64,000 bases of DNA. Source: Sphaerochaeta associata. GTDB taxonomy: Bacteria > Spirochaetota > Spirochaetia > Sphaerochaetales > Sphaerochaetaceae. The notes beneath the pieces were generated by a model. The model saw only the letters and a program-made list of their open reading frames with translations. It had not been told where the DNA came from and did not search any database. Position 1 is the stretch's first letter; each line of letters begins with the position of its first letter. Below, in pieces: positions 18,879 through 26,902 of the stretch. The position numbers were made by a program, and so were the translations under genes. Where the stretch lies: assembly GCF_022869165.1 (NCBI RefSeq), contig NZ_CP094929.1:1674001-1738000 (forward strand), in the 5' to 3' direction.

Positions 18879-19511
18879 TCACCCAAGCAATTTGACAGCA
18901 TTGCGAAACAACAGTTGTTCTGCATCATGGTGGCTGAGTTTCCCGATTGCTTCAGCTTCCTGCTGGCTCAGCGAATCAATTACTTCCTCAACCTTGCGTC
19001 TATCATAGCCCATATCGACCAATGCGTTGACAATGTCAGACCATGCACTGGCTTTGCCCTGGTTGCGCTGTACACCGGCTTTGCTTCGTTCATCCTCAAA
19101 AACAAGCACATTGCGAAGAGCAAGAATCATTTTCTGGCCTGTTTTAGGGCCGATACCCGGAATTGAGGAAAGAAGTTTCAGGTTCCCGGTATCGAGGGCT
19201 TCCGCAAGATGCCTGACACTGATGCCGCTGAGTATTTTCAACGCCTGCTTGGATCCGATTCCGGAGACGGTCTGCAGCTGCAGAAACGCTTCGCGCTCGG
19301 CTTCATCAAAGAAACCGAACAGCGACATGCTGTCCTCTCGATGCACCAGGACGGTCAGTACCCGTATACCCTTCCTCTCTTCAATGCCGAGGTTGCTGAG
19401 CTTGCTTGTGGTCTGTGCGGAGACAGAAAGAATGTACTCCACAAATCCTGCACGGAGTATAACCTCACCTTCCTGTACTCGAACTACATCTCCAATGATT
19501 GCGTTGATCAT
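18879..19511 (-). CDS. ruvA: Holliday junction DNA helicase subunit RuvA
   Basis: RuvA binds the four-way junction and loads RuvB. At 210 residues it has the three expected domains: an OB fold (1-65), tandem helix-hairpin-helix motifs ([13 protein letters not shown] and [13 protein letters not shown], about 80-130) and a C-terminal RuvB-binding domain (about 160-210). Its ATG shares one base with the ruvC stop (TAATG), so the two are translationally coupled. Confidence 0.97.
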   Translation of the reverse strand: MINAIIGDVVRVQEGEVILRAGFVEYILSVSAQTTSKLSNLGIEERKGIRVLTVLVHREDSMSLFGFFDEAEREAFLQLQTVSGIGSKQALKILSGISVRHLAEALDTGNLKLLSSIPGIGPKTGQKMILALRNVLVFEDERSKAGVQRNQGKASAWSDIVNALVDMGYDRRKVEEVIDSLSQQEAEAIGKLSHHDAEQLLFRNAVKLLG

Positions 19512-20002
19512 TACAATTTCATCCTTATCTGGGTAAAATCATATACAGCGAGGCATAAGGCTGCAGCCAAGGCATCCGACGCATGGTCCGGCTTGGGAAT
19601 CTTATCAAAGCCCAACAGGATGCGGACCATCTCCTGGACCTGATGTTTCTCGGCACCACCGTACCCGGTAACCACCGTTTTAATAGTAGGCGGACTATAC
19701 AACCGTACTGGAATTTCCAGCAAGGACAGTTGATGAATGCATGCACCGATGACTTTTGCCACCGGGATGGCGGAACTGACATTCTTGGTGAAGAAAATAT
19801 CTTCCATCCCACAGATGGCAACATTGTGTTTGGTTGCCAACTCCCCTACTGATTTGGCAATGAAATGAATTCGTTCACTGTCAGGTTGCGTCGTGGAAGT
19901 CTTTATGACACCAAACGAAACAGGCCGGTTATGCTGTCCATCTGATTCGACAACACCCCAGCCTGTCTGTGCATATCCTGGATCGATGCCTAGGATTCGC
20001 AT
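19511..20002 (-). CDS. ruvC: Crossover junction endodeoxyribonuclease RuvC
   Basis: RuvC resolves Holliday junctions by paired nicks. The 163-residue protein begins MRILGIDPG, with the first catalytic Asp at residue 7. It also has the Glu in 'GMEDIFF' near 66 and the C-terminal acidic pair in 'KPDHASDALAAAL', so all four catalytic carboxylates appear present. It starts 3 nt after the yebC stop. Confidence 0.97.
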   Translation of the reverse strand: MRILGIDPGYAQTGWGVVESDGQHNRPVSFGVIKTSTTQPDSERIHFIAKSVGELATKHNVAICGMEDIFFTKNVSSAIPVAKVIGACIHQLSLLEIPVRLYSPPTIKTVVTGYGGAEKHQVQEMVRILLGFDKIPKPDHASDALAAALCLAVYDFTQIRMKL

Positions 20003-20005
20003 GCG

Positions 20006-20755
20006 TTATTCTTCGTCGCTGTCCTCAAAATCATCGGGGAGTTCCAGATTTGAGGAGACCTGCTGGACGTCGTCCAGTTCCTCGAGTTTGTCGATGATCT
20101 TGAGTACTTTGCGGGCTTTTTCACTTTCCAGTGTTACGGTCTGGTCTGCAACCTTCTCAACCTCAGCACTCTCCTGCTCGAAACCGGCACCCTGCATAGC
20201 TTCCAAGACGTTGGCAAAATCAGAGGGAGTGGTGATGACTTCTATGACTCCATCGCTGGTGGTCACATCATCGGCCCCGTTTTCCAAGGCTACCTCGAAA
20301 ATCTGTTCTTCGCTGTATTTGCCTGCATCATAGGTGATGATGCCTTTGGTCTGGAACATGTAGGAGACACAACCGGTTGCACCGAGGGTGCCGCCGTTCT
20401 TGGTGAGTGTCGAACGAACATCGCTTGCTGTTCTGTTCTTATTATCGGTCAGTGTATCGATAATCAAGGCAACTCCACCAAGAGCATACCCTTCGTAGGT
20501 GAGTTCATAATACGTGGAGTTGTCGAGTTCCCCGGCACCTTTTTTGATTGCCCTGTCAATATTGTCCTTGGGCATATTCTCTGCGCGAGCCTTGAGGACT
20601 GCGGTACGAAGCCGTGCGTTGCTTTCAGGGTCTGAACCACCCATTTTAGCTGCAACGGAAATTTCCTTGATCAGCTTTGTAAACTTCTGACCGCGCTTTG
20701 CATCGGCGATACCCTTCTTGTGTTTGATTGTAGCCCATTTACTATGGCCGGACAT
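20006..20755 (-). CDS. yebC: YebC/PmpR-family protein
   Basis: A 249-residue member of the YebC family, beginning MSGHSKWATIKHKK as almost all members do. Some members repress transcription (PmpR), and others are reported to help ribosomes translate proline-rich stretches; sequence does not tell which applies. Three domains are recognisable, and the C-terminus is a low-complexity acidic tail (DDFEDSDEE). It heads the yebC-ruvC-ruvA-ruvB-queA run with its own promoter and an AGAGG site before the ATG. The yebC-ruvC linkage is widely conserved. Confidence 0.96.
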   Translation of the reverse strand: MSGHSKWATIKHKKGIADAKRGQKFTKLIKEISVAAKMGGSDPESNARLRTAVLKARAENMPKDNIDRAIKKGAGELDNSTYYELTYEGYALGGVALIIDTLTDNKNRTASDVRSTLTKNGGTLGATGCVSYMFQTKGIITYDAGKYSEEQIFEVALENGADDVTTSDGVIEVITTPSDFANVLEAMQGAGFEQESAEVEKVADQTVTLESEKARKVLKIIDKLEELDDVQQVSSNLELPDDFEDSDEE

Positions 20756-20804
20756 AATTGAACCTCTTAACTTTATAGAATGCGTGAATTATCTCAACCC
20801 AATT

Positions 20805-20833
20805 AAGCTATCACAACAGGTAGAGGCGGTCAA
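20805..20833 (-). promoter_or_regulatory. Probable promoter of yebC-ruvCAB-queA
   Basis: TTGACC (20833-20828), a 17-nt spacer and TAGCTT (20810-20805) on the minus strand, giving a leader of about 45 nt. It shares the ten bases TTGTGATAGC with the lepB promoter 2.2 kb upstream. Confidence 0.45.
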
Positions 20834-20837
20834 GGGC

Positions 20838-22001
20838 TTACGAGATTACCAAGGCCAAACGGAGCAGGATTTCGTCAAGTACCATAAATCCATATTCTGT
20901 CAATACAAAGAGATCTTTTGCATCGTTGAACCAAGAGGAATCGAGGGCGGAAATTACTGGTAAAAAAAGTGTATCGAAATCTTTGCAATACCGTGCCTGA
21001 AATACCTGCTTGTCAATGCCCGTATTGGTTCGCAGTGCCATCATCAGGTACTCCTCCATTTGTTGGTTTGAATCAACAATCTCTTCCTCGTACCCGGTGA
21101 AGAGGGGTGAAGATGCATAATCGCGCAAATCCTGTACTTGGGAATAGTGGCGTGATACGGTTCCTTCCCTGATCGTTGAGGCTGCGCTGCTGCCAAGTCC
21201 AAGGTAATCATCCAGTTTCCAATACACCATATTATGTCTGCTCTTCTTCTCGTTGCGGCAGAAGTTTGAAACTTCGTAGTGGTCGAAGTGCAGACGACCG
21301 AGCTCTGCCCAAATCCCTGATAAAAAGTTCTGCTGACCGTCCTCATCCAAGACTGTTGTTGTACCGAGGCCGACCTGCTCGGCAAGCTCTGTTCCCTCTT
21401 CCACCGTAAGGCAATAGAGGCTGATGTGATCGGCCTCGCTGAGTGTGAGAACTTCCTTTAGGTCGGAGATTGCATCGTCGACGGTTTGCCCTGGAAGGCA
21501 AACCATCAGATCAAAGGAAAGTTCAATGCCATAGGCTTCATGCGCTTTCTGTGCAAGATTGATGCCCCTAAGGTTATCACATCGTCTGGCATTACGACCC
21601 AACCGATTCAGTGTAGCATCGTCCATGCTTTGGATGCCCATGCTCAGTCTGGTAACCAAACCTTCTGAAAATACATCGAAGAACGCTTCAGAAAAAGTTT
21701 CGGGATTCATCTCTACGGTGACTTCATCACTCAGACCGGCTTTAGCGGCTACAAGCAGTCTTCGTAATTGCTCGGCCGAAAGTGAGCCTGGATTGCCGCC
21801 ACCGATGAAAATTGTGGCAAAACGTTCCACTCTGGAAGCGACTGCAAGAATCTCCTGTTCAAGTCGATCCACATAGGCGTTTAGAAATGCAGTATTTTCA
21901 TTGATTGGTTCTGAATAGAAGGCACAATAACTGCAACAGGTGGTACAGAACGGGATGTGCAGATAGAGTGACAGGTCTCCATCGGAGGGAAAGCTGAGCA
22001 C
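20838..22001 (-). CDS. hemW: Radical SAM heme chaperone HemW
   Basis: HemW resembles oxygen-independent coproporphyrinogen oxidase but acts as a heme chaperone. The 387-residue protein has the radical SAM CX3CX2C cluster motif (HIPFCTTCCSYC near residue 15-26; the extra Cys is within the CX3C spacer) and 'FIGGGNPGSL'. It also has HNMVYW near 265, the HNxxYW pattern that marks HemW rather than HemN. The start is GTG, sharing one base with the lepB stop (TAGTG), so it is co-translated with lepB. No heme biosynthesis genes are in the window. Confidence 0.9.
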   Translation of the reverse strand: MLSFPSDGDLSLYLHIPFCTTCCSYCAFYSEPINENTAFLNAYVDRLEQEILAVASRVERFATIFIGGGNPGSLSAEQLRRLLVAAKAGLSDEVTVEMNPETFSEAFFDVFSEGLVTRLSMGIQSMDDATLNRLGRNARRCDNLRGINLAQKAHEAYGIELSFDLMVCLPGQTVDDAISDLKEVLTLSEADHISLYCLTVEEGTELAEQVGLGTTTVLDEDGQQNFLSGIWAELGRLHFDHYEVSNFCRNEKKSRHNMVYWKLDDYLGLGSSAASTIREGTVSRHYSQVQDLRDYASSPLFTGYEEEIVDSNQQMEEYLMMALRTNTGIDKQVFQARYCKDFDTLFLPVISALDSSWFNDAKDLFVLTEYGFMVLDEILLRLALVIS

Positions 22002-23008
22002 TATTTGTTCCCCATGTACCTGATTCTACTGAGAGGCCAAAAGAGAAATCTCACGCTGCCGTTGATTTTCTTTTGGGAGACGGGACCGAAGTATCTGCCG
22101 TCGCGACTGTTGTCCCTATTGTCGCCGAGCGGCAATACAGAACCTTGCGGAATATAGATGCCTCTTTTCATGGAGACACTAGCACTTCTTGCACTGCTGT
22201 CTGAAGGGTCGAAGAGATGTTTGCTCCGGTTCTTCGCCATTTCAAAGGCATACATATCATCGGGATAGTTGTCGTTTTGGACCAGCGCATAATTGCTCTT
22301 CAAATAAGAAGGTACACTGTTCATGTCCACACCCTTTTCTTGATAACCGAACAAAGAACCCCATGCCTTGATGCCGTTGTACAGATTGGCATCGATGCTG
22401 CGGTGAGGGCCGTCGACCAAGGAGAGTGATGTCCGAAAACTTTGGTCATCGATATAGTCGGAGAACCCGGCGCGCTTGATCTCAATATTGCCGTCGTTGA
22501 AACGGACATGTTCCAATCCCATCCCTATTGCTCGTTTCACATACAGTCGTTCGGCGATGCTGCCGTCCTCGTTTCGGTCGATGTTTACCAAAGAAAAGGT
22601 CCCCATGTAGATGATTTGCGAGAGGATGTCAAAAAAGGGTCCTTTGGATTTGTACTCGGGGTTGTAAAAGGTGATGATGTCATCGCGGTTTACTTGTCTG
22701 TTCGCCGATAGGATTTTCGGTCCGCTTGGATAGACTTCAATGCCATAGATGGTCTTGCTTACAAACACACGGTCGCCGACATTGAGCGTTCCGTCCATGG
22801 ATGGCGTAGGGATGACAAAGAGTTGGAAAATGTATTGGTTGATCAGCAACACTGCAAATACGGCGAAAACGAGAGCATCAGCCCAACCTTTTACTTCACC
22901 GATGAAGGTCCGTTTGGGCTTGTTTGCAACTTCATAGGCTTTCAAGGCTTTCCTATGAGTGAGAAACCGTATGGTATTTCGCTCGATAAAACTCAACAAT
23001 TGTTCCAT
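22001..23008 (-). CDS. lepB: Signal peptidase I
   Basis: Membrane-bound type I signal peptidase that removes signal peptides of exported proteins. The 335-residue protein has one N-terminal membrane segment, the catalytic serine in 'TPSMDGTL', the catalytic lysine in 'YVKRAIGM' and box E 'GDNRDNSRDGRYFG'. The first ATG (23008) is used; a TTG 36 nt upstream would lie over the promoter. There is no Shine-Dalgarno before this ATG, and the predicted transcription start is within about one base of it, so the message looks leaderless. The long insertion between the Ser and Lys motifs is typical of larger members. Confidence 0.93.
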   Translation of the reverse strand: MEQLLSFIERNTIRFLTHRKALKAYEVANKPKRTFIGEVKGWADALVFAVFAVLLINQYIFQLFVIPTPSMDGTLNVGDRVFVSKTIYGIEVYPSGPKILSANRQVNRDDIITFYNPEYKSKGPFFDILSQIIYMGTFSLVNIDRNEDGSIAERLYVKRAIGMGLEHVRFNDGNIEIKRAGFSDYIDDQSFRTSLSLVDGPHRSIDANLYNGIKAWGSLFGYQEKGVDMNSVPSYLKSNYALVQNDNYPDDMYAFEMAKNRSKHLFDPSDSSARSASVSMKRGIYIPQGSVLPLGDNRDNSRDGRYFGPVSQKKINGSVRFLFWPLSRIRYMGNK

Positions 23009-23015
23009 AGCAAGC

Positions 23016-23044
23016 ACGCTATCACAATAGGTCTGAGTTGACAA
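23016..23044 (-). promoter_or_regulatory. lepB-hemW promoter, apparently leaderless
   Basis: On the minus strand, TTGTCA (23044-23039), a 17-nt spacer and TAGCGT (23021-23016). Seven nt separate the -10 from the lepB ATG, so transcription should begin at or next to the start codon. The -35 overlaps, on the opposite strand, the -35 of the divergent promoter. Confidence 0.55.
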
Positions 23045-23066
23045 GCCAAGGGCGGACCGCTACCTT
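23038..23066 (+). promoter_or_regulatory. Promoter of the SUMF1-domain gene and smpB, apparently leaderless
   Basis: TTGACA (23038-23043), a 17-nt spacer and TACCTT (23061-23066). Seven nt separate the -10 from the ATG at 23074, and there is no Shine-Dalgarno. The -35 shares five bases with the lepB -35 on the other strand. Confidence 0.5.
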
Positions 23067-23073
23067 ACTATGT

Positions 23074-24525
23074 ATGAAAAGACGTATCGTTCTTCCTGAT
23101 GTAGAAGAGGTGAAGCTGCCAGTTCTTTTTTCGATGAGACCCGGCCTCTATCTCCTTATTCTCTACACCATCTGCATCCTTGCTGTTCTTTTTTGTATTG
23201 CGTACCTCCCTGGTATTCTCAAGGGTGGTCGGTACGTCACCTTCACCGCCCCACTCTCCGAGAGCGGTGTAGTCCTCGATGGAACCTATCTGGGTGCTGC
23301 AGACAACCAATATTTCGTACGCAGCGGGGAGCATGAGGTTACCTACATGAAGGGAGGTGTTGCCTACGCTTCCCATACGCTTGATGTCGACCACCCGGTC
23401 TTCTTGACCTGGCTCTTTCATCGTACCAAGCAGGTAGGTGTTCCGGCTTTACAATTGGATGACGACCAAAAGAAACAGATCATCTCCTATGATCTTGAAC
23501 AGATCCAGACTGCCGGCGCCATTCTCTCGTACGACGCGGTTACCCGCTACGAACCGGTGTACTCCAATTTGGCCGCAGACCTGAAGGCCTTGGATGTCCA
23601 CCAAGACACGGCACAACAGGCACTCGAGCTTGCTCTTTTATATAGTTCCAATCAGACCATGCTTGAAGAAGCCAAAGAGGCGCTTGAATCATCTCAGATA
23701 AGCCGGACTTCCTTCATGCAGGAAATCCTCGTCTCGGCAGAAAGCCTATTTACAACAGGTACTTCATCAGTCGGAATGTCCTTTACAACCCCCACGATAC
23801 GCAAACAAGAAACATCCCTCAACGCCGGTGACTTCGTGCTTCCAGGGTACGTGTATCCTCAGACGAGTTTTGTAATGGGACGCTCCACAGAACATACGTA
23901 TCCGGCAATCAATGAGGCAGGTGTACAGATGACCACCCCTGCTTTTGCACTATCTGCTTATGAGGTCAACCAATATCAATGGGCTCTTTTTTTGGAAGAA
24001 AATCCGATGTGGGCGAAGGGCAATCTTTCCTCGCTTATAGAACAAGGCTTGGTCGATGAAGCATATTTGGCCGGCATTTCACCCTCAACTATTTTTGTGA
24101 CCAATAGACCCATCCATAATGTAAGTTACTATGCCGCCCAAGCTTTTTGCGCATGGCTGAGTGAGAAAACCGGAAAAACCGTTTTCCTCCCCTCCGAGGG
24201 CATGTGGACGCTTGCTGCAGCAAGTCATGACAATTTGAAGTTCGATGCCTCACTTTCCCCTATTCCATCACAGCTTAAGGAGCCGGTTGCTCTACTTGGT
24301 GGTGTTTGGGAACTGACGCAAACCACGCATATTCCGTTGGCAAGGATTACGGATTACCAGAAAGCTCATGCTTTGCATCGGAGTTTCGGTCTTCCCCCGC
24401 AGCCGATCGTGAAAGGTGGAAGTTACCTCAATGATGCGAAGAGCATCTCATCCAATACCGTTGGAGTTGTCGATCCCGATGCATGCGGAGACCTCATCGG
24501 TTTCCGTGTTGCCTGGTATGAATAA
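23074..24525 (+). CDS. Membrane-anchored protein with C-terminal SUMF1/FGE-like domain
   Basis: A 483-residue protein with one membrane helix near residues 26-47. A beta-rich extracytoplasmic segment (about 50-125, PEGA-like in feel), a helical middle and a C-terminal formylglycine-generating-enzyme-type (SUMF1) domain from about 270 follow. Recognisable pieces are 'LSAYEVNQYQWALFL', 'NVSYYAAQAFCAWLSE', 'GGVWELTQ' and the closing 'KGGSYLNDA...IGFRVAWYE'. I do not see the paired catalytic cysteines of true FGE, so an enzymatic role is doubtful; many bacterial SUMF1 domains are carbohydrate- or partner-binding. Its stop directly abuts the smpB start. Function unknown. Confidence 0.75.
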   Translation: MKRRIVLPDVEEVKLPVLFSMRPGLYLLILYTICILAVLFCIAYLPGILKGGRYVTFTAPLSESGVVLDGTYLGAADNQYFVRSGEHEVTYMKGGVAYASHTLDVDHPVFLTWLFHRTKQVGVPALQLDDDQKKQIISYDLEQIQTAGAILSYDAVTRYEPVYSNLAADLKALDVHQDTAQQALELALLYSSNQTMLEEAKEALESSQISRTSFMQEILVSAESLFTTGTSSVGMSFTTPTIRKQETSLNAGDFVLPGYVYPQTSFVMGRSTEHTYPAINEAGVQMTTPAFALSAYEVNQYQWALFLEENPMWAKGNLSSLIEQGLVDEAYLAGISPSTIFVTNRPIHNVSYYAAQAFCAWLSEKTGKTVFLPSEGMWTLAAASHDNLKFDASLSPIPSQLKEPVALLGGVWELTQTTHIPLARITDYQKAHALHRSFGLPPQPIVKGGSYLNDAKSISSNTVGVVDPDACGDLIGFRVAWYE

Positions 24526-24996
24526 ATGAAACAAGATAAGAACACATTCAAGCCGCTTCAGAAGAACAAGAAGGCCTACTTCAATTATGAAGTCATAGAA
24601 GATTTGGAATGCGGCATTGCTTTGGTGGGTACTGAAGTGAAATCGTTGCGTGAAGGCCGTTTTAGTTTTGCCGACAGTTATGTAACAGTCACCGACCGGA
24701 CGCTGACTCTGGTAGGACTTACCATACAACCCTACACACATGGGAACATCCATAACCATGACCCTAACAGGAACAGAAGACTGCTTGCCCACAAGAGTGA
24801 GATCAAGAGGCTCAAGCGCAAGGTAATAGAAAAAGGCTTTACCCTCGTCCCTACTTCCATCTATCTTCGAGGCAACTTGGTGAAAGTGCAAGTATCCTTG
24901 TGCCGTGGTAAACAATTGCATGACAAACGTGCCGCAACCAAGGAACGTGATTTGAACAGGGATATGCGCAGGGAAGTCAAGCAGCTACAGTACTAA
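24526..24996 (+). CDS. smpB: SsrA-binding protein SmpB
   Basis: SmpB carries tmRNA to stalled ribosomes for trans-translation. The 156-residue protein matches the family in full: 'NKKAYFNYEVIEDLECGIAL', 'GTEVKSLREGR', 'DSYV', a central 'HDPNRNRRLLAHK' and a basic tail (HDKRAATKERDLNRD). Its ATG directly follows the previous stop codon, so it depends on upstream translation. Its RNA partner ssrA is about 5 kb away at 29907-30281. A rho-independent terminator follows. Confidence 0.97.
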   Translation: MKQDKNTFKPLQKNKKAYFNYEVIEDLECGIALVGTEVKSLREGRFSFADSYVTVTDRTLTLVGLTIQPYTHGNIHNHDPNRNRRLLAHKSEIKRLKRKVIEKGFTLVPTSIYLRGNLVKVQVSLCRGKQLHDKRAATKERDLNRDMRREVKQLQY

Positions 24997-25021
24997 AAGA
25001 ATCCAATCGGAGTCATAAGAG

Positions 25022-25054
25022 AACACCAAGGAAGCAATTTCTTGGTGTTTTTTT
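25022..25054 (+). terminator. Rho-independent terminator of smpB
   Basis: AACACCAAG and CTTGGTGTT form a perfect 9-bp stem with a 10-nt loop, followed by a run of Ts. Confidence 0.9.
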
Positions 25055-25113
25055 CTGTCCAAATGTAAGAAAAAATTTTCTAATGTTTATAATAGAAAAA
25101 ATTATAAGAATCA

Positions 25114-25363
25114 ATACTGCTGATAAGGTGATAGATTGAATTTATAAATTACATAATGTATAGATATGTCATAAATAACTAGTAGGAATGTATAAATTTA
25201 TGTATATGTATTAATATGCAAGATTATAGAATATATCTTATATACCATCCAGTATTATATATATGTTTTTAAGCACAAGAAATATTATATTAAGGATTTT
25301 TTAATATTTTATAGTTAAATAAAATCCAATAATCAAATATATATACTGCTAATTTGGTAGATT
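25114..25363 (+). repeat. Spaced direct repeat ATACTGCT...GGT...AGATT
   Basis: Two related copies lie in the AT-rich segment: 25114-25137 (ATACTGCT, GATAAGGT, GATAGATT) and 25343-25363 (ATACTGCT, AATTTGGT, AGATT). They share the first eight bases, GGT and AGATT, with a 3-bp length difference. Their start points are 229 bp apart in the same orientation. Their relative GC content stands out locally. They could be recombinase arm-type sites. Confidence 0.5.
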
Positions 25364-25446
25364 ATGTTATATAAAAAAAATGGATATTACCTACAATTTA
25401 TATGCATATACATTATATATAATATAAATATATTTTTATACATAAC

Positions 25447-25481
25447 TATACATACTTACTCTATATAAGTAAGTATGTATA
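25447..25481. repeat. Perfect 14-bp inverted repeat upstream of the integrase
   Basis: The left arm (TATACATACTTACT, 25447-25460) and right arm (AGTAAGTATGTATA, 25468-25481) are exact reverse complements around a 7-nt centre. This is the layout of a tyrosine-recombinase core site (two inverted arms with a 6-8-nt crossover) or of a dimeric regulator's operator. It ends 137 bp before the integrase ATG. No U-tract follows on either strand, so it is not an obvious terminator. Confidence 0.75.
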
Positions 25482-25618
25482 AGATTAATCTCGACACAGA
25501 ATAAGTTTTAGTCTACTATATTATATAGATATAAATATTTTTAATGTTTCTAATAGTATTCAAAAATTTGATACGATTGAACAATAAGTTGAACAAATAG
25601 TCCAAATGGAGATACACA

Positions 25619-26902
25619 ATGGCGAGCCCTGCACCCTACACGCTTTGTAGAATATATCGAGGTGAAAGAGTCTATTATTATGCACTTTTTCGTGATCCAA
25701 CAACCGGGAAACGCACGAATAAGAAAAGCGTTGAGACGCTGCGCAAGGCTCTTGGGATTATTGAGACAGCCCCAATCAAGAGAAGGGATGAAGCTATTCG
25801 TATCTGCCAAAAGGCTTTGGAACAAGGATTGATCTTCGAAAAGAAACAGGAACGAACACTTCTCTCCTACCTACAGGACTTTTATACCTGGGAAGAGAGT
25901 GAGTATGTGAAGCGTAGAAATACTTTATCACCTGGCAGTATCTCGATCGATTACATAGGAACACGGAAAAACCTCCTGGATAACCATGTGTTTCCTTTGC
26001 TTGACAAGAATCTGTTACTCTCTAAAGTAACAGTAGGAATCCTTGAACAATTGCAGCTTCAATTGGTTGAACAAGGTGTTTTACATCATGCAACGATCAA
26101 CATATGCATGACAGCTGTTTCAACCGCACTGCGGGAAGCACAACGAAAAGGCTACATCCCATCTTCCACTTCTCTCTTCATTGCAGGCTTGCCGTGCATT
26201 CATACGCCCAGGGGAATTCTTAGCGAGCGGGAACTTGCTCTCTTCATGCAGTATGCAAAAGAAAAGAGTGAAAAACGAATATATCTGGCTTGTTTGGTAG
26301 CTCTTCTGACTGGAATGCGTTCAGGGGAACTGAGAGCACTCAGGTATGATGCTATTGGATGTGAGATGATTACCATTGACCAAGCCTATGCAGACAGGGC
26401 GGGAATAAAAGCACCGAAAGGGAAAAAGACGCGTTATGTCCCCTGTCCTGAGTTCCTGTGCACCGCTTTAAAGGAGTTGGCATTGGAAAATCCATTCGTT
26501 ACCATGCCGTCATTGGTATTCTGGAGCAAAAGAAATGGTTCTGTGGTATCGAGCCACTACTTCAGCGAACGATTCACCCAGGAACTTGTACGTTCGTCCC
26601 TATTCACAAAATCTGCATTGGCGGAAAGAAACATTAGCTTTCATAGCCTGCGACACATGGCTAATACCCTACTCCGGGGATCGGTCGATGAACATGTACT
26701 GCGTATGACCATCGGGCACAGCAGTCAGCAACTGAGTGATCTCTATACGCACTTAAGTCAGCGCGGCTTGAAAAGTGTCGCCCTTGCACAGCAGAACAAT
26801 ATATTGCCATTGCTGGGGCAAGGGTTCGCATTATCACCAGAACAAGTGGATGAACAGGAACAAGAGGACAAAGAGTATATTGACGATGGTGAAGAAGCCT
26901 AG
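25619..26902 (+). CDS. Tyrosine recombinase/phage-type integrase
   Basis: A 427-residue site-specific recombinase. It has an N-terminal AP2-like arm-binding segment (first 50 residues, 'YYYALFRDPTTGKRTNKKS'), a helical core-binding domain (about 75-190) and a complete catalytic domain. The catalytic residues are Arg in 'GMRSGEL', Lys in 'PKGKKTRY', His-x-x-Arg in 'FHSLRHMA', His in 'IGHSS' and the nucleophilic Tyr in 'SDLYTH'. It is larger than XerC/D and has an arm domain, so it is an integrative-element integrase. No excisionase, cargo or second att site is evident. The last 23 codons, an acidic tail, lie antisense to the end of the neighbouring transporter gene. GGAG lies upstream of the ATG. 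Confidence 0.93.
   Translation: MASPAPYTLCRIYRGERVYYYALFRDPTTGKRTNKKSVETLRKALGIIETAPIKRRDEAIRICQKALEQGLIFEKKQERTLLSYLQDFYTWEESEYVKRRNTLSPGSISIDYIGTRKNLLDNHVFPLLDKNLLLSKVTVGILEQLQLQLVEQGVLHHATINICMTAVSTALREAQRKGYIPSSTSLFIAGLPCIHTPRGILSERELALFMQYAKEKSEKRIYLACLVALLTGMRSGELRALRYDAIGCEMITIDQAYADRAGIKAPKGKKTRYVPCPEFLCTALKELALENPFVTMPSLVFWSKRNGSVVSSHYFSERFTQELVRSSLFTKSALAERNISFHSLRHMANTLLRGSVDEHVLRMTIGHSSQQLSDLYTHLSQRGLKSVALAQQNNILPLLGQGFALSPEQVDEQEQEDKEYIDDGEEA

Larger units (their letters stand above)
25055..25618. other. AT-rich gene-free segment upstream of the integrase
   Basis: About 560 bp with no credible gene. Sample lines are 83-87% A+T, far above the flanking genes, and the boundary is sharp just after the smpB terminator. 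It contains a 14-bp inverted repeat, a spaced direct repeat and many TATATA runs. The composition marks it as acquired together with the integrase, and it may hold the recombinase's att or arm sites. Confidence 0.7.

Noticed and set aside
20838-22001. Oxygen-independent coproporphyrinogen III oxidase (HemN)
   Set aside because: The HNxxYW motif and the lack of heme genes nearby indicate the HemW chaperone instead.
25055-25618. A small RNA or a replication origin in the AT-rich segment
   Set aside because: There are no DnaA-box cluster, no promoter-terminator pair and no conserved RNA motif that I can recognise; low-complexity AT content alone is not evidence.
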